From positions 124,001-188,000 of the forward strand of contig JANNOQ010000105.1 in the NCBI GenBank assembly GCA_031399085.1: DNA of 64,000 nucleotides, read 5' to 3'. Both the position numbers and the translations under genes were made by a program. Below the pieces are notes generated by a model, which was given only the letters and a program-made list of their open reading frames with translations, did no database searches and was not told the origin of the DNA. Numbering within the stretch: the first letter of the stretch is position 1; each line of letters begins with the position of its first letter. The stretch is from R-RK-3 sp031399085. Its GTDB lineage: Bacteria; Pseudomonadota; Alphaproteobacteria; Rhizobiales; Rhodomicrobiaceae. This document shows, piece after piece, positions 16,935 through 25,831 of this stretch.

Positions 16935-17135
16935 TCAGCCGATCTTGTCGAAGCTCGGCACGGTCGGCATCAGGTCGGACGCAACGGCAGCGCGCCTTTC
17001 GGGGGCGCCTTGGAGCCAATTGAAGCGTTCCGTGCTGAGCAGGATAAAGTGAATGATCAGCGCCAGAACGAACAGGAAGGTGAACAAAGCCACCAGTGTT
17101 CTGCGCGGATCGAAAAGCAGCCAAACTCTCCACAT
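16935..17135 (-). CDS. pufA: Light-harvesting 1 alpha polypeptide
   Basis: 66 residues with the LH1-alpha pattern: MWRVWLLFDPRRTLVALFTF, one membrane helix with the bacteriochlorophyll-ligand His in LIIHFILLST, and the post-helix FNWLQG. AAAGGAA precedes the ATG. Together with PufB it forms the core antenna ring around the reaction centre. Confidence 0.96.
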   Translation of the reverse strand: MWRVWLLFDPRRTLVALFTFLFVLALIIHFILLSTERFNWLQGAPERRAAVASDLMPTVPSFDKIG

Positions 17136-17153
17136 CGTAGAATTCCTTTCGTG

Positions 17154-17363
17154 TCAGGAGATGAGAGATAGAATCGCGACGACGTTGTCCTGCAGGGAGG
17201 CATAGCCGCCCGGACCCGGTATCCAGGGCCGCCACATCCAAGCGAGGATGTGTGCAACGATCGCGACAATCGTGAAGATGACGAAGCTGGTCACGAACAC
17301 GCCGTGAAACTCCTTTGCTTCGTTTTCTGTGAGCCCTGAATAGGGGCTTTTTCCGTTAGCCAT
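17154..17363 (-). CDS. pufB: Light-harvesting 1 beta polypeptide
   Basis: 69 residues from ATG 17363 (MANGKSPYSGL...); a TTG at 17378 would add five residues. The LH1-beta signature is present: EAKEFHGVFVTSF with the outer His, one helix, and IVAHILAWMWRPWIPGP with the bacteriochlorophyll-ligand His. The C-terminal tail (GGYASLQDNVVAILSLIS) is about 20 residues longer than in typical LH1 beta chains, which usually end soon after the PW motif. The role of this extension is unknown. Confidence 0.94.
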   Translation of the reverse strand: MANGKSPYSGLTENEAKEFHGVFVTSFVIFTIVAIVAHILAWMWRPWIPGPGGYASLQDNVVAILSLIS

Positions 17364-17488
17364 TAGGACGTTCTCCAATCATTGGCCCAGGACTATTACC
17401 GCGCGGGTCCTGCGCGGCGAGGGTGATGCGCGGGGATTGCCCCCGAACATCGGATTCACCTGGTGCGACCAGGCGAGCGATGCGTCGC

Positions 17489-17719
17489 CTAATTCATAAA
17501 GGCGAACGGAAGGGACGAATTGGCCGCAACCCAGGCTTCGCGGAAAACCGACGGCCTCGGTCCCAAAACCTTATTGCGCCAGGGGTTGAGCCTGGAAATC
17601 AGGGTGATCACCAAAAACAGCGGAAAGGCCAGCCAAAAGACCCAGCGGTAATCCCGCTCCTCCTGACGCCTGCGTGCGCGCTGCAAGCTGACCGCGTGGT
17701 TGCCTGCCAATGACGACAT
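17489..17719 (-). CDS. pufQ: PufQ, bacteriochlorophyll-synthesis/puf assembly factor
   Basis: 76-residue protein with a single membrane helix (about 30-46, VFWLAFPLFLVITLISRL) and the PufQ-type tail RPSVFREAWVAANSSLPFAF. It sits in the standard PufQ position between bchZ and pufB. ATG 17719 is chosen because GGAGGA lies 6-7 bases upstream; the frame extends to 17734. PufQ is needed for normal bacteriochlorophyll production, probably in pigment delivery. The identification depends mainly on size, topology and position. Confidence 0.75.
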   Translation of the reverse strand: MSSLAGNHAVSLQRARRRQEERDYRWVFWLAFPLFLVITLISRLNPWRNKVLGPRPSVFREAWVAANSSLPFAFMN

Positions 17720-17782
17720 GGTCTGCTCCTCCATTCCCGTCTCACCTTAACCGGTTGAGATCCGTCTTATATTCGTCCAGCG

Positions 17783-19231
17783 TCATGCCGCCCTTGCCGC
17801 AAGCGAATGCTTCGCGCGGCTGAGATGAGCGGGGGTAACTTCTTCATCGCCGGCCAGCTTGGCCGCGCTTTCCGCCGTGTCGCGCAGGCGCTTTGCGGCC
17901 GAGATGCGAATTAAAACCGGCTCGGCCTCGACCAGCCGGTCGAGTTCGGCCATCGCGTCGCCGCGCCAGGGAAGCTGCTTCTCGCGCTTGGCGGGGGTGG
18001 CCTCGACCTTGTCCATGTCGGTGGCCAGCGGCAGGATGTGGAACAGCGCGTCGAACAGCGCATTGCACACTTCCTGCACGATATAGGTCGCGCCCCCGTA
18101 GCCCATGAAAGGCGTGCCGGTATGGCGGCGGATAATCGCGCCTGGAAATGATGCGGGAATATACATCGAGCGGCCGCCGGCTTCGGCCGCGTACATGCGC
18201 TCATTGTAGCTGCCGAACAGGATCAGCGGCTTGGTCTCATGCACCTTGGCGCGCACGGCGGCATTGTCGGTCTTGCCGCCCGCGACCCGCGCGACCGCGA
18301 AGCTGCACGGCAGGCCCATCTCGGTTTCGAGGAAATTTCGCACGCCCCGCGCATAAGTCTCATTGGCGACGATGCCGAAGCTGGCGGTGGCGAAGAAATC
18401 CTGCGTCACCGAGCGCCACAGATCCCACAGCGGCTTGATGGTGGTGTGCTTTTCCTTGGCGATGAACGGCTCGGGGTTGATTTCGAGCAACTCACCAAGT
18501 TTGCGCAGGAATTTCGTCGTTGAATGCAGCCCAATCGGGGCTTGTAGGAAGGGCCGCTCTAGCGCCTCGCAGAGCGCGCGGCCGAATTCGCGGTAGAGGC
18601 AAATATTCACATCGGCGTCGACGAGACGCGGCACGTCCGCCAAATGCGAGCCAAGCGGGAACACCATGTTGACATCCGCCCCGATGCCTTCGACCAGGCG
18701 GCGGATTTCGGCAAGATCGGACGGCATGTTGAAGGTGCCGTAGGCTGGGCCGATGATGTTGACGCGCGGTTTCTCGCCGTCCTTGCGAGGCTTGCGCGCG
18801 GGGATCTTCTTCGATCCGTACTCGCTCCACAGCCAGAACATGGCGCGGTCGGCGCTCTGCCACTGATCCTCGTCGATGGTGCGCGGCAGGAAGCGCTGAA
18901 TGCCGGTGCCCTCGGGCGTCACCCCGCCGCCGATCATCTCGGCGATGGAGCCGGTGACGACGACGCTCGGCAGATGCGGATCGAGGGTTTTGTGCGCGCG
19001 GCGCAAAGCGCCTTCGGTGCCGTGCTGGCCGAGTTCTTCCTCGCCAAGCCCGGTGACGACGATGGGCAGTTCGTGCGGGGGCAGGGCGTCGGTATAATGC
19101 AGAACGGAGGTGACCGGCAGGTTCTCGCAGCCGACCGGGCCGTCGATGATGACTTGCAGGCCCTTCACCGCCGCAAAGACATAGACCGAACCCCAATAGC
19201 CACCCGCGCGATCATGGTCGAGGATCAGCAT
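17783..19231 (-). CDS. bchZ: Chlorophyllide a reductase subunit Z
   Basis: 482 residues, a nitrogenase-like catalytic subunit of chlorophyllide a oxidoreductase (with BchX and BchY), which reduces ring B to make the bacteriochlorin. It shows DGPVGCENLPVTSV (cluster Cys region) and VVTGSIAEMIGGG near the N-terminus. The C-terminus has the protochlorophyllide-reductase-type domain (ending LSRAKHSLAARAA). ATG 19231 overlaps the bchY stop (TGATG). A much longer upstream frame to 19651 is an artefact of overlap with bchY. Confidence 0.96.
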   Translation of the reverse strand: MLILDHDRAGGYWGSVYVFAAVKGLQVIIDGPVGCENLPVTSVLHYTDALPPHELPIVVTGLGEEELGQHGTEGALRRAHKTLDPHLPSVVVTGSIAEMIGGGVTPEGTGIQRFLPRTIDEDQWQSADRAMFWLWSEYGSKKIPARKPRKDGEKPRVNIIGPAYGTFNMPSDLAEIRRLVEGIGADVNMVFPLGSHLADVPRLVDADVNICLYREFGRALCEALERPFLQAPIGLHSTTKFLRKLGELLEINPEPFIAKEKHTTIKPLWDLWRSVTQDFFATASFGIVANETYARGVRNFLETEMGLPCSFAVARVAGGKTDNAAVRAKVHETKPLILFGSYNERMYAAEAGGRSMYIPASFPGAIIRRHTGTPFMGYGGATYIVQEVCNALFDALFHILPLATDMDKVEATPAKREKQLPWRGDAMAELDRLVEAEPVLIRISAAKRLRDTAESAAKLAGDEEVTPAHLSRAKHSLAARAA

Positions 19232-20850
19232 CAGATCGCCTCCTCGACATTGCGCTGCTTGGCGAGGGCTTCCATCCGCTTGCGGTATTTGTCGCGAAAT
19301 TTCGTCTGCGGCTGCGGCGTGTCTTCCCAGACCCCCGCATTGTCGCCCTTGCCGGTGCCGGCGAAGAAGGCGTCCATTTCGAGGAAGCGGTCGCGATTGG
19401 CCATGGCCGCGTTGACGACTTGCGCCAGCGATCCGGCCCCTGCAGGTCCCATCAGCGGACGCGCGGAAATCAGGTTGGTGAAGTACAGCGCGGGCGTCGC
19501 CTGCTCCTTGGCCTTCTGCACGACCGGCGTGGTGCCGATGGCAAGGTCGGGCTTGAATTCGGCGACGGCGGCGAGATCCTGCTCCAGCGAGGCGCGATAT
19601 TGGACGTGGACGCCCTTGGCTTCCAGCCATTCGCGGTCGCTGTTCGACCACTGCGTGCGCGGGCAGGCCGTGCCGACATAGGGCACCTCCGCGCCGCTCT
19701 CGATCAAGAGCCGGGCCACGATCAGCTCGGAGCCTTCATAGCCAGAGACGGTGATGCGACCCTTGATCGGCATTTTGGTCAGCGCCGCGCCGATTATCGG
19801 CAGGAAACGGTTCTTCGCCGCGTCGCGTTTGGCGGCATCGACGCCCGCCGCCGCGCTGATCGCGTCGATCCAGGCGGCGGTGCCATCGACACCGACAGGC
19901 GCTGAGCCGACGATGGGGCGGCCCGCCAATTCGAATTCGCGGAAGCTGGCCGTATAGAATGGATGGATCGCGGCGACCACGGCGCAGTCGAGCGCTGAGT
20001 AAAGCTCGCGCCACTCGCGCGTCGGGACGACCGGCCCGGCGGCAAGGCCGAGCGGCTCCAGCATCATGCCGATGCCGACCGGATCGGCGGGGAACATCTC
20101 GCCGACCAGCGTCACTGTCGGCTTGTCGCTGACGCCGCCGCGCGGTGCGGCGACCGGGCCTTGACTGGCCTCGTTGCGTGCAAAAGCCAGCATCGCGCCC
20201 GCGAGGACGTCCTTGGCCTCGGCATGGGTTGGCACGCCGAAGCCCGGCACGTCGATGCCGATGATGCGCACGCCGTTGATCTCTTTCGGCAGCAACCGCA
20301 GCGGCACGCCGGACGCGGTCGGCACGCAAAGATTGGTCACGATCACGGTGTCGTACAGGTCCGGATCGGCAAGCGCGAAGACCGCCTCGCGCAAATCCTC
20401 GAACAGTTTGCCGGTGACGAGCGTTTCAGAGTTGAACGGCACATAGCCGACGGTGCGTTTCGCGCCGTAAAAATGCGAGGTGAAGGTCAGCCCATAGACG
20501 CAACAGGCCGAGCCGCACAAGACGCTCGCGGTGCGCCGCATCCTGAGGCCGACGCGAAGCGAGCCAAAGGCCGGGCACATGCTTTGCGGCTGATCGTGCG
20601 GCCCCATCGGATAGTCGGCGGCGTAACGCTTGAGCGTTTCGCTATTGCCTGCCGCCTCAGCCGCTTTCAGCATTTCCGCGCGGCCCGCGTGGCAACCGAT
20701 GCCATCGCCGGATGCCGGGACCGGGGCGGACGATCCAATCGCCTCAGCCTCTCCGAGCTTACCCCCCAATATCTCCGCCGCCGCGGTGTCGTCATAGACG
20801 ACCTCGCCGCGTTCGGGCATCTCGGGCAGATTGTCGGAATGATCGGTCAT
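19231..20850 (-). CDS. bchY: Chlorophyllide a reductase subunit Y
   Basis: 539 residues, NifD/NifE-like partner of BchZ. Cluster-binding Cys regions are recognisable (QSMCPAFGSLR and SVLCGSACCVYGL). The N-terminal 45 residues are acidic and variable. It starts 18 bases after bchX. The complex uses electrons from the BchX ATPase to reduce the C7-C8 double bond of chlorophyllide a. Confidence 0.96.
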   Translation of the reverse strand: MTDHSDNLPEMPERGEVVYDDTAAAEILGGKLGEAEAIGSSAPVPASGDGIGCHAGRAEMLKAAEAAGNSETLKRYAADYPMGPHDQPQSMCPAFGSLRVGLRMRRTASVLCGSACCVYGLTFTSHFYGAKRTVGYVPFNSETLVTGKLFEDLREAVFALADPDLYDTVIVTNLCVPTASGVPLRLLPKEINGVRIIGIDVPGFGVPTHAEAKDVLAGAMLAFARNEASQGPVAAPRGGVSDKPTVTLVGEMFPADPVGIGMMLEPLGLAAGPVVPTREWRELYSALDCAVVAAIHPFYTASFREFELAGRPIVGSAPVGVDGTAAWIDAISAAAGVDAAKRDAAKNRFLPIIGAALTKMPIKGRITVSGYEGSELIVARLLIESGAEVPYVGTACPRTQWSNSDREWLEAKGVHVQYRASLEQDLAAVAEFKPDLAIGTTPVVQKAKEQATPALYFTNLISARPLMGPAGAGSLAQVVNAAMANRDRFLEMDAFFAGTGKGDNAGVWEDTPQPQTKFRDKYRKRMEALAKQRNVEEAI

Positions 20851-20868
20851 CTTGATGCGGTTCTCGCC

Positions 20869-21876
20869 TTAAACGGTGTCGTAGACGACTTCGAGGGAGG
20901 GCTTGGTCACAACCGTGCCGCCGCACATATCCTCCAAGCTTGCCGGTTGCAGCACCACGCCGCGCCCGACCGCCTCGCCCTTGAACAGGCCAAGCAATCC
21001 GTCCTGAGTCAGCGGCGTTGGCCGCACCGGCGGCGCTTCGGCGACATTGGTGGCCAGCTCCTCGAACAGAGACGCCCATTCCGTGCCCGGCCGGCCGATG
21101 ATTTCGTAATTGGCGCTCTTCTTGCGGATGTCGTCATGCTGCGGGATAGCCGCGAGCACCGGAATGCCGACGGCGTCGCAGAACGCCGCCGCCTCGCCGG
21201 TGCCGTCATCCTTGTTGATGACCATGCCCGCGACGCCGACATTGCCGCCCAGCTTGCGGAAATAATCCACCGCCGAGCAGACATTGTTCGCCACATAGAG
21301 CGATTGCAGGTCGTTCGAGCCGACGACGATCACCTTCTGGCACATGTCGCGGGCGATCGGCAGGCCGAAGCCGCCGCAGACCACGTCGCCGAGGAAATCG
21401 AGCAGCACATAGTCGAAGCCCCATTCGTGGAAGCCGAGCTTTTCCAGCAGTTCAAAGCCATGGATGATGCCCCGCCCGCCGCAGCCGCGCCCGACTTCCG
21501 GGCCGCCCAGCTCCATGGCGAACACGCCGTCACGCTTGAAGCAGACGTCGCCAATCGCGACCTGCGAGCCCTCGAGTTTTTTGCGCGAAGAGGTCTCGAT
21601 GATTGTCGGACAGGCGCGCCCGCCGAAAAGCAAGGAGGTCGTGTCGCTTTTCGGATCGCAGCCGATGAGCAAAACGCGTTTGCCCTGCTGCGCCATCATG
21701 TAGGAGAGGTTGGCGAGCGCGAAACTCTTGCCGATGCCGCCCTTGCCGTAGATGGCGATGATCTGCGTTTGCTTGGCAGGATTCGCGTTGGCATCGCCGT
21801 CTTCGGACGGGACCGGCTCAGGACCGCCCGGCGCCTCGTCGCCGCCTCGGTGGGTGACGTCGAAAATCGTGGTCAT
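20869..21876 (-). CDS. bchX: Chlorophyllide a reductase iron protein BchX
   Basis: 335 residues, NifH-like ATPase that delivers electrons to BchYZ. P-loop YGKGGIGKS, and the two [4Fe-4S] ligand cysteines in GRGCGGRG and DVVCGGFGLP. ATG 21876 overlaps the bchC stop (ATGA). The N-terminal 35-residue extension before the P-loop is typical of BchX versus BchL. Confidence 0.97.
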   Translation of the reverse strand: MTTIFDVTHRGGDEAPGGPEPVPSEDGDANANPAKQTQIIAIYGKGGIGKSFALANLSYMMAQQGKRVLLIGCDPKSDTTSLLFGGRACPTIIETSSRKKLEGSQVAIGDVCFKRDGVFAMELGGPEVGRGCGGRGIIHGFELLEKLGFHEWGFDYVLLDFLGDVVCGGFGLPIARDMCQKVIVVGSNDLQSLYVANNVCSAVDYFRKLGGNVGVAGMVINKDDGTGEAAAFCDAVGIPVLAAIPQHDDIRKKSANYEIIGRPGTEWASLFEELATNVAEAPPVRPTPLTQDGLLGLFKGEAVGRGVVLQPASLEDMCGGTVVTKPSLEVVYDTV

Positions 21877-22811
21877 GCGGGGCGTCTCCAATCCAGAATC
21901 ATTTTGAGGCAGCCTGGATCGCCGAAGGCCGTCCGATATGCCTCTTCGGCGTTCGCCGCCGTTTGGTGGTGCGTGATCAGCCCCGCGAGCGACAGCCGCC
22001 CGGTTTCGACCATCTGCGTGACCGCCGCCAGGTCGCTCGGATGCCATTGTGCGGCGACCGTAATGTGCGCCTCGCGCATAAAGGCTGGCGGAAAGGCAAA
22101 GCTGAGCGGCTGCTCGTAAAAGCCCGCCAGCACGATCTCGCCGCCGCGCGCCAGACGCCCGATCAATTCATCGAGCAGCGAACCGTCGCCGCTCACATCG
22201 CAAATCGTCCGGTAATCGCGGCGCGTGTCGGCGGCCGGGTCGATCACCTCATACCCTTCGGCTCCATCCCGGCGCGCCGGATTGGTTTCCCAGACGACAG
22301 GGTTGCCGCCCGCGACACAAGTCAGGCGGGCGATCAGGCGGCCAAGCACGCCGTGCCCGATGATAAGATCTGGAACGCCGGTTCTTGCGGCCATGACGGC
22401 ATGCTGTCCGGTTGCCGCTAGGGCCAGCAGAACACCCGCCTCACCGATGTCGTCCCCGAGGGGCACGACTCGGCCGCCATCGACGACGACTCGCGAGGAT
22501 GCGCCACCAAAGAGGCCCCGGACAGGCCCATAACAATTTGCGCCAGGCACAAACACACGCTCACCCGCCCGGCGCCCTGAACTTGGCCCGGCCTCGACGA
22601 TACGGCCGACCGACTCATAGCCCGGCACCAGTGGATAGCCCATGCCGGGAAAAGGCGGCATCCGGCCAGTCCACAGGAGCCGCTCGGTTCCCGTGCTGAT
22701 GCCCGTCCACTCCATATCGACGACAATATCGCCGCCGGTTGGCGCGGACAGTTCGAGTTCGCCGAGAACCAGGTGGTTCGGCTTCTCGAATATGACTGCC
22801 AGACTGTGCAT
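21873..22811 (-). CDS. bchC: Bacteriochlorophyllide a dehydrogenase BchC
   Basis: 312 residues of the zinc-alcohol-dehydrogenase (MDR) superfamily. It oxidises the C3-hydroxyethyl group of 3-hydroxyethyl bacteriochlorophyllide to acetyl. The N-terminus LAVIFEKPNHLVLGELEL and a short NAD-binding region (LIIGHGVLGRLIARL) are typical. Start at ATG 22811 (MHSLAV) is preferred over 22826 from family alignment; the ribosome site is a weak G-run. It is the first gene of the bchCXYZ-puf run, directly after a PpsR-type promoter. Confidence 0.95.
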   Translation of the reverse strand: MHSLAVIFEKPNHLVLGELELSAPTGGDIVVDMEWTGISTGTERLLWTGRMPPFPGMGYPLVPGYESVGRIVEAGPSSGRRAGERVFVPGANCYGPVRGLFGGASSRVVVDGGRVVPLGDDIGEAGVLLALAATGQHAVMAARTGVPDLIIGHGVLGRLIARLTCVAGGNPVVWETNPARRDGAEGYEVIDPAADTRRDYRTICDVSGDGSLLDELIGRLARGGEIVLAGFYEQPLSFAFPPAFMREAHITVAAQWHPSDLAAVTQMVETGRLSLAGLITHHQTAANAEEAYRTAFGDPGCLKMILDWRRPA

Positions 22812-22853
22812 CTGCCCCCCGCGCATGGCTGATTAACCGACCATTTGCGTAGC

Positions 22854-22897
22854 TGTCAGGTTAACTTGACACAAAAAACTGTCAATACAAATTGTCG
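22854..22897 (-). promoter_or_regulatory. bchC promoter with PpsR/CrtJ operator pair
   Basis: TGT-N12-ACA at 22854-22871 is exact. A second, degenerate copy TGT-N12-TCG is at 22880-22897, eight bases further, the spacing of classical CrtJ/PpsR tandem sites. On the minus strand TTGACA (22880-22885) and TAACCT (22858-22863) form a -35/-10 pair with 16-base spacing, so both boxes fall inside the operators. This fits aerobic repression of bchCXYZ-puf. Confidence 0.75.
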
Positions 22898-22899
22898 CC

Positions 22900-24165
22900 T
22901 CACACAGTGTCCTGTGGCCGTGCGATCACAAGATTCGTCAGCAGGGGGCGTCTTGTCGCTACCGCCCGTGCACGGCCAAATCCGGCCTCCTCAAGCAGCG
23001 CCCCGATCTGTGCAAGCGTTCTGGGGCGGCCGCGTCCCATCGCCAGCAAATAGAAGCCGAAATAGGCATCGCTGACGGCCCGCGAGCCACCCAGGCCGGA
23101 CATCGTTTCCGCAATCAGGAGCACGCCGTTGGCGGGAATGACGCGGCGGACGGCCCGCAAAATGCGTAGGGCGGTTGCGTCATCATGATCGAGAATAACG
23201 CGATTTAGCGTAATGAGATCGGCCCCCTGGGGCAGAGGGTCGGCCAGGAAACTGCCGCCGAAAATTTCCGTCCGATCGCCAAGGCCGGCCGCCGCGAATC
23301 GCTCTTGCGCGCGCTCGGCGACCGGCGGAAGATCGAACAGCATCAGCCGCAGCGAGGCCGCGCGCGCCGCCACAGACGCAAGGAACGCGCCGTCCCCGCC
23401 GCCAACGTCCAAGAGGCAAGTGTGTCGGTTGAAATCATAGGCGGAGAGAATGTCGTCGGCGATCAGCGCCTGCGACGACGCCATCAGCGCGGTGTAGCCT
23501 GCGACATTTGGTCCGTTAAGCGCGCCCGGCGTCTCGTTCGCCGCGTAGGGCCAGTAGCGCGAAAGCGCGGTGGTCTCGCACTCGCCACGCAAAAGCGCCA
23601 GCGGATCGCGCATATCGTCATAAAGCATGGTGTGGTGCTCGACCATCGCGGCGACGCCTGGATTGCCGTGCAGCGCCGCGCCAAGCATTCCCAGGCCGTA
23701 GCGGTCGCCCTGCCGTTTTGCGACCAGCCCCAGCGCCTCGGCCGCCGCCAGCAGGCGCCGCATCGCGTCCGGCGGCATTTCGGATTGCCGCGCCAGCATT
23801 TCGACGGTTTCCGGCCCATCCCAAAGCCGGTCGAGGAGCCGCAGCTGGATGCAAGCGGCCAGAACCTGCGAATAGACGAAGCCCGCGCAGAGGTCGAAAA
23901 GCGCGTTGGCGTTCCGCCGCGCAATCGGCCGGGTGAGCGGAAAGCTCGCGGCCCAGCGCTGAAATCTCGGGTTGGCGACAAGCCGGTCACGCAGCCGCAT
24001 GATGCGGTCCATTAACGAGCGCTGCTCGGACGGAGGCGCAGGCGCAGATGCTCCATTGGGCTTTGCGGCGGAGCTGTCGAGATCGTCCGGCGCTCCGTCC
24101 TGTTGCGTGTATGCGCGTCGCGGCAACGTGGTCAGCGGGTGCCCGCCAGGACCGGCCAAAACCAT
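22900..24165 (-). CDS. crtF: Hydroxyneurosporene O-methyltransferase CrtF
   Basis: 421 residues. SAM-dependent methyltransferase of the plant-type O-methyltransferase family (dimerisation helices, then a C-terminal Rossmann domain with LLDVGGGDGAFLASVAAR). It methylates the 1-hydroxy group of carotenoids in the spheroidene/spirilloxanthin pathway. The frame opens at ATG 24219, but the PpsR operator covers that point, and GAGG lies six bases before ATG 24165 (MVLAGPGGHPL), so 24165 is chosen. The first 60 residues are not conserved. Divergent from crtD. Confidence 0.9.
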   Translation of the reverse strand: MVLAGPGGHPLTTLPRRAYTQQDGAPDDLDSSAAKPNGASAPAPPSEQRSLMDRIMRLRDRLVANPRFQRWAASFPLTRPIARRNANALFDLCAGFVYSQVLAACIQLRLLDRLWDGPETVEMLARQSEMPPDAMRRLLAAAEALGLVAKRQGDRYGLGMLGAALHGNPGVAAMVEHHTMLYDDMRDPLALLRGECETTALSRYWPYAANETPGALNGPNVAGYTALMASSQALIADDILSAYDFNRHTCLLDVGGGDGAFLASVAARAASLRLMLFDLPPVAERAQERFAAAGLGDRTEIFGGSFLADPLPQGADLITLNRVILDHDDATALRILRAVRRVIPANGVLLIAETMSGLGGSRAVSDAYFGFYLLAMGRGRPRTLAQIGALLEEAGFGRARAVATRRPLLTNLVIARPQDTV

Positions 24166-24199
24166 CTGACACCTCATTCGGAGCCAATCCGATATCCGA

Positions 24200-24244
24200 T
24201 TGTAAGTTTTCCAAGACATTTTATACTGTCAACTAAAATGGACA
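24200..24244. promoter_or_regulatory. crtD/crtF divergent promoter with two PpsR/CrtJ operators
   Basis: Two exact TGT-N12-ACA palindromes, 24201-24218 and 24227-24244, separated by eight bases, form the textbook cooperative CrtJ/PpsR arrangement. For crtD a promoter TTGTAA (24200-24205), 16 bases, TATACT (24222-24227) lies inside them. Binding would block transcription both ways, to crtDC and to crtF and perhaps on into bchC. Confidence 0.8.
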
Positions 24245-24289
24245 TCTGGCGCGCGCCGCGTCAAGTCAGCCGGAGCAAACGTCGGAACC

Positions 24290-25831
24290 ATGCGCAGCGG
24301 CCGGGTCATCGTCATCGGTGCGGGCATTGGCGGCCTCGCCGCCGCGCTCGATCTTTCCACCCACGGGCTGGACGTCCTGGTCCTTGAGCGCGCGGCGGCG
24401 GCAGGAGGCAAGCTGCGGCGAATCGAAATCGGAAATGCCGCGATCGACGCCGGTCCGACGGTCTTCACCATGCGCAAAGTGTTTGAGGACCTGTTCGCCG
24501 ATGCGGGGGCAAATCTTGCCGACCATCTAACGCTGCATCGCGCCACAACGCTCGCCCGTCACGGCTGGATGGACGGAACGCGGCTCGACCTGTTCGCTGA
24601 TATCGATCGTTCGGCGGACGCAATCGGCGCGTTCAGCGGACGCCGCGACGCGGCTGGCTACCGGCAATTCGTTGCCGACGCGCGGCGAATCTATCGGACG
24701 CTCGAGGAGCCGTTCATCCGAAACCTCAAGCCAAGTTTGCCTGTTCTGATCGGCCGGATCGCGGCGGCCACGCCTGGCAATCTGTGGAGCATCCAACCCT
24801 ACAGCTCGCTTTGGAGCAAGCTCGGTTCCTATTTTCGCGATCCAAGGCTGCGGCAGCTTTTCGGTCGATATTCCACCTATTGCGGCTCCTCGCCCTTCCG
24901 CTCGCCCGCGACTTTGATGCTGATCGCGCATGTCGAGCAGGACGGCGTCTGGATGGTCGAGGGCGGGATGCATGAGATCGCCGGCGCGTTCGTCGCGCTC
25001 GCGACCCGCAAGGGGTGCGAAATCCGCACCGGCGCGCATGTGGAGGCGATCCTCGTGGAAAGGGGGAAGGCCCAGGGCGTGCGGCTTGCGGGCGGCGAGG
25101 TCATTCATGCGGACGCGATCATCAGCAATGGCGACGTCAATGCGGTGGCCAGCGGTTCATTGGGGCTGGCGGTACAGCGGGCAGTGGACGGCGTTCCAGC
25201 CCGCAACCGTTCGCTTTCAGCCATGACCTGGGCGATGGTCGCAAAGGTTTCCGGCTTCCCCCTCCTGCGCCACACGGTGCTGTTCTCGGACGACTACGCC
25301 GCCGAGTTCGACGACATTTTTCGGCATCAGCGAATGCCGCGCCGGCCCACAGTCTATGTCTGCGCTCAGGACCGCGGCGATGACGACCGTCCCGAGAGCG
25401 GCGAGACCGAGCGGCTGCTATGTATCGTCAACGCTCCGCCCATCGGGGACCAGAAAATTTTCGGCGACAGGGAGATAGAGCTATGCGCGGCTTCGACTTT
25501 CGAAGCTCTCAACCGCTGCGGCCTTCAGATCGATGGCCGGCGGGAGGCGACCGTGGTGACAACGCCATCGGATTTCCACAAGGCCTATCCGGCGACCGGG
25601 GGCGCGCTGTACGGACGGGCGTCCCACGGCTGGCAGGCCTCGTTTCAGAGGGCTCCGGCGCGGAGCCGGATAGCCGGGCTCTATTTCGCGGGCGGGAGCA
25701 CCCATCCGGGGAGCGGCTTGCCGATGGCGGCGCTGTCGGGACGCATGGCCGCGCAGGCGCTGAGGGCGGACTTGGCTTTGAGCAGAACGTTCCGGCCGGT
25801 GGCTATGCCTGGTGGTATGTCGACGGCTTGA
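24290..25831 (+). CDS. crtD: 1-hydroxycarotenoid 3,4-desaturase CrtD
   Basis: 513 residues. FAD-dependent carotenoid desaturase of the CrtI family: FAD motif VIVIGAGIGGLAAALDL at the start, and the C-terminal FAD motif GLYFAGGSTHPGSGLPMAALSGR. It introduces the 3,4 double bond into 1-hydroxylated carotenoids after CrtC. Family-typical end PGGMSTA. Its last bases overlap the crtC gene in another frame (see crtC). Other CrtI-like desaturases are possible by sequence alone, but the neighbours crtC and crtF decide for CrtD. Confidence 0.93.
   Translation: MRSGRVIVIGAGIGGLAAALDLSTHGLDVLVLERAAAAGGKLRRIEIGNAAIDAGPTVFTMRKVFEDLFADAGANLADHLTLHRATTLARHGWMDGTRLDLFADIDRSADAIGAFSGRRDAAGYRQFVADARRIYRTLEEPFIRNLKPSLPVLIGRIAAATPGNLWSIQPYSSLWSKLGSYFRDPRLRQLFGRYSTYCGSSPFRSPATLMLIAHVEQDGVWMVEGGMHEIAGAFVALATRKGCEIRTGAHVEAILVERGKAQGVRLAGGEVIHADAIISNGDVNAVASGSLGLAVQRAVDGVPARNRSLSAMTWAMVAKVSGFPLLRHTVLFSDDYAAEFDDIFRHQRMPRRPTVYVCAQDRGDDDRPESGETERLLCIVNAPPIGDQKIFGDREIELCAASTFEALNRCGLQIDGRREATVVTTPSDFHKAYPATGGALYGRASHGWQASFQRAPARSRIAGLYFAGGSTHPGSGLPMAALSGRMAAQALRADLALSRTFRPVAMPGGMSTA

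Noticed and set aside
17783..19651. Very long minus-strand frame reaching beyond bchZ
   Set aside because: The part above 19231 lies inside bchY in another phase and has no family similarity; the BchZ start at 19231 (TGATG overlap) fits the family.
20161..22119. 652-codon plus-strand frame opposite bchX and bchY
   Set aside because: It is antisense to well-supported genes, has the His/Arg/Asp-rich composition of a high-GC shadow frame, and shows no domain.
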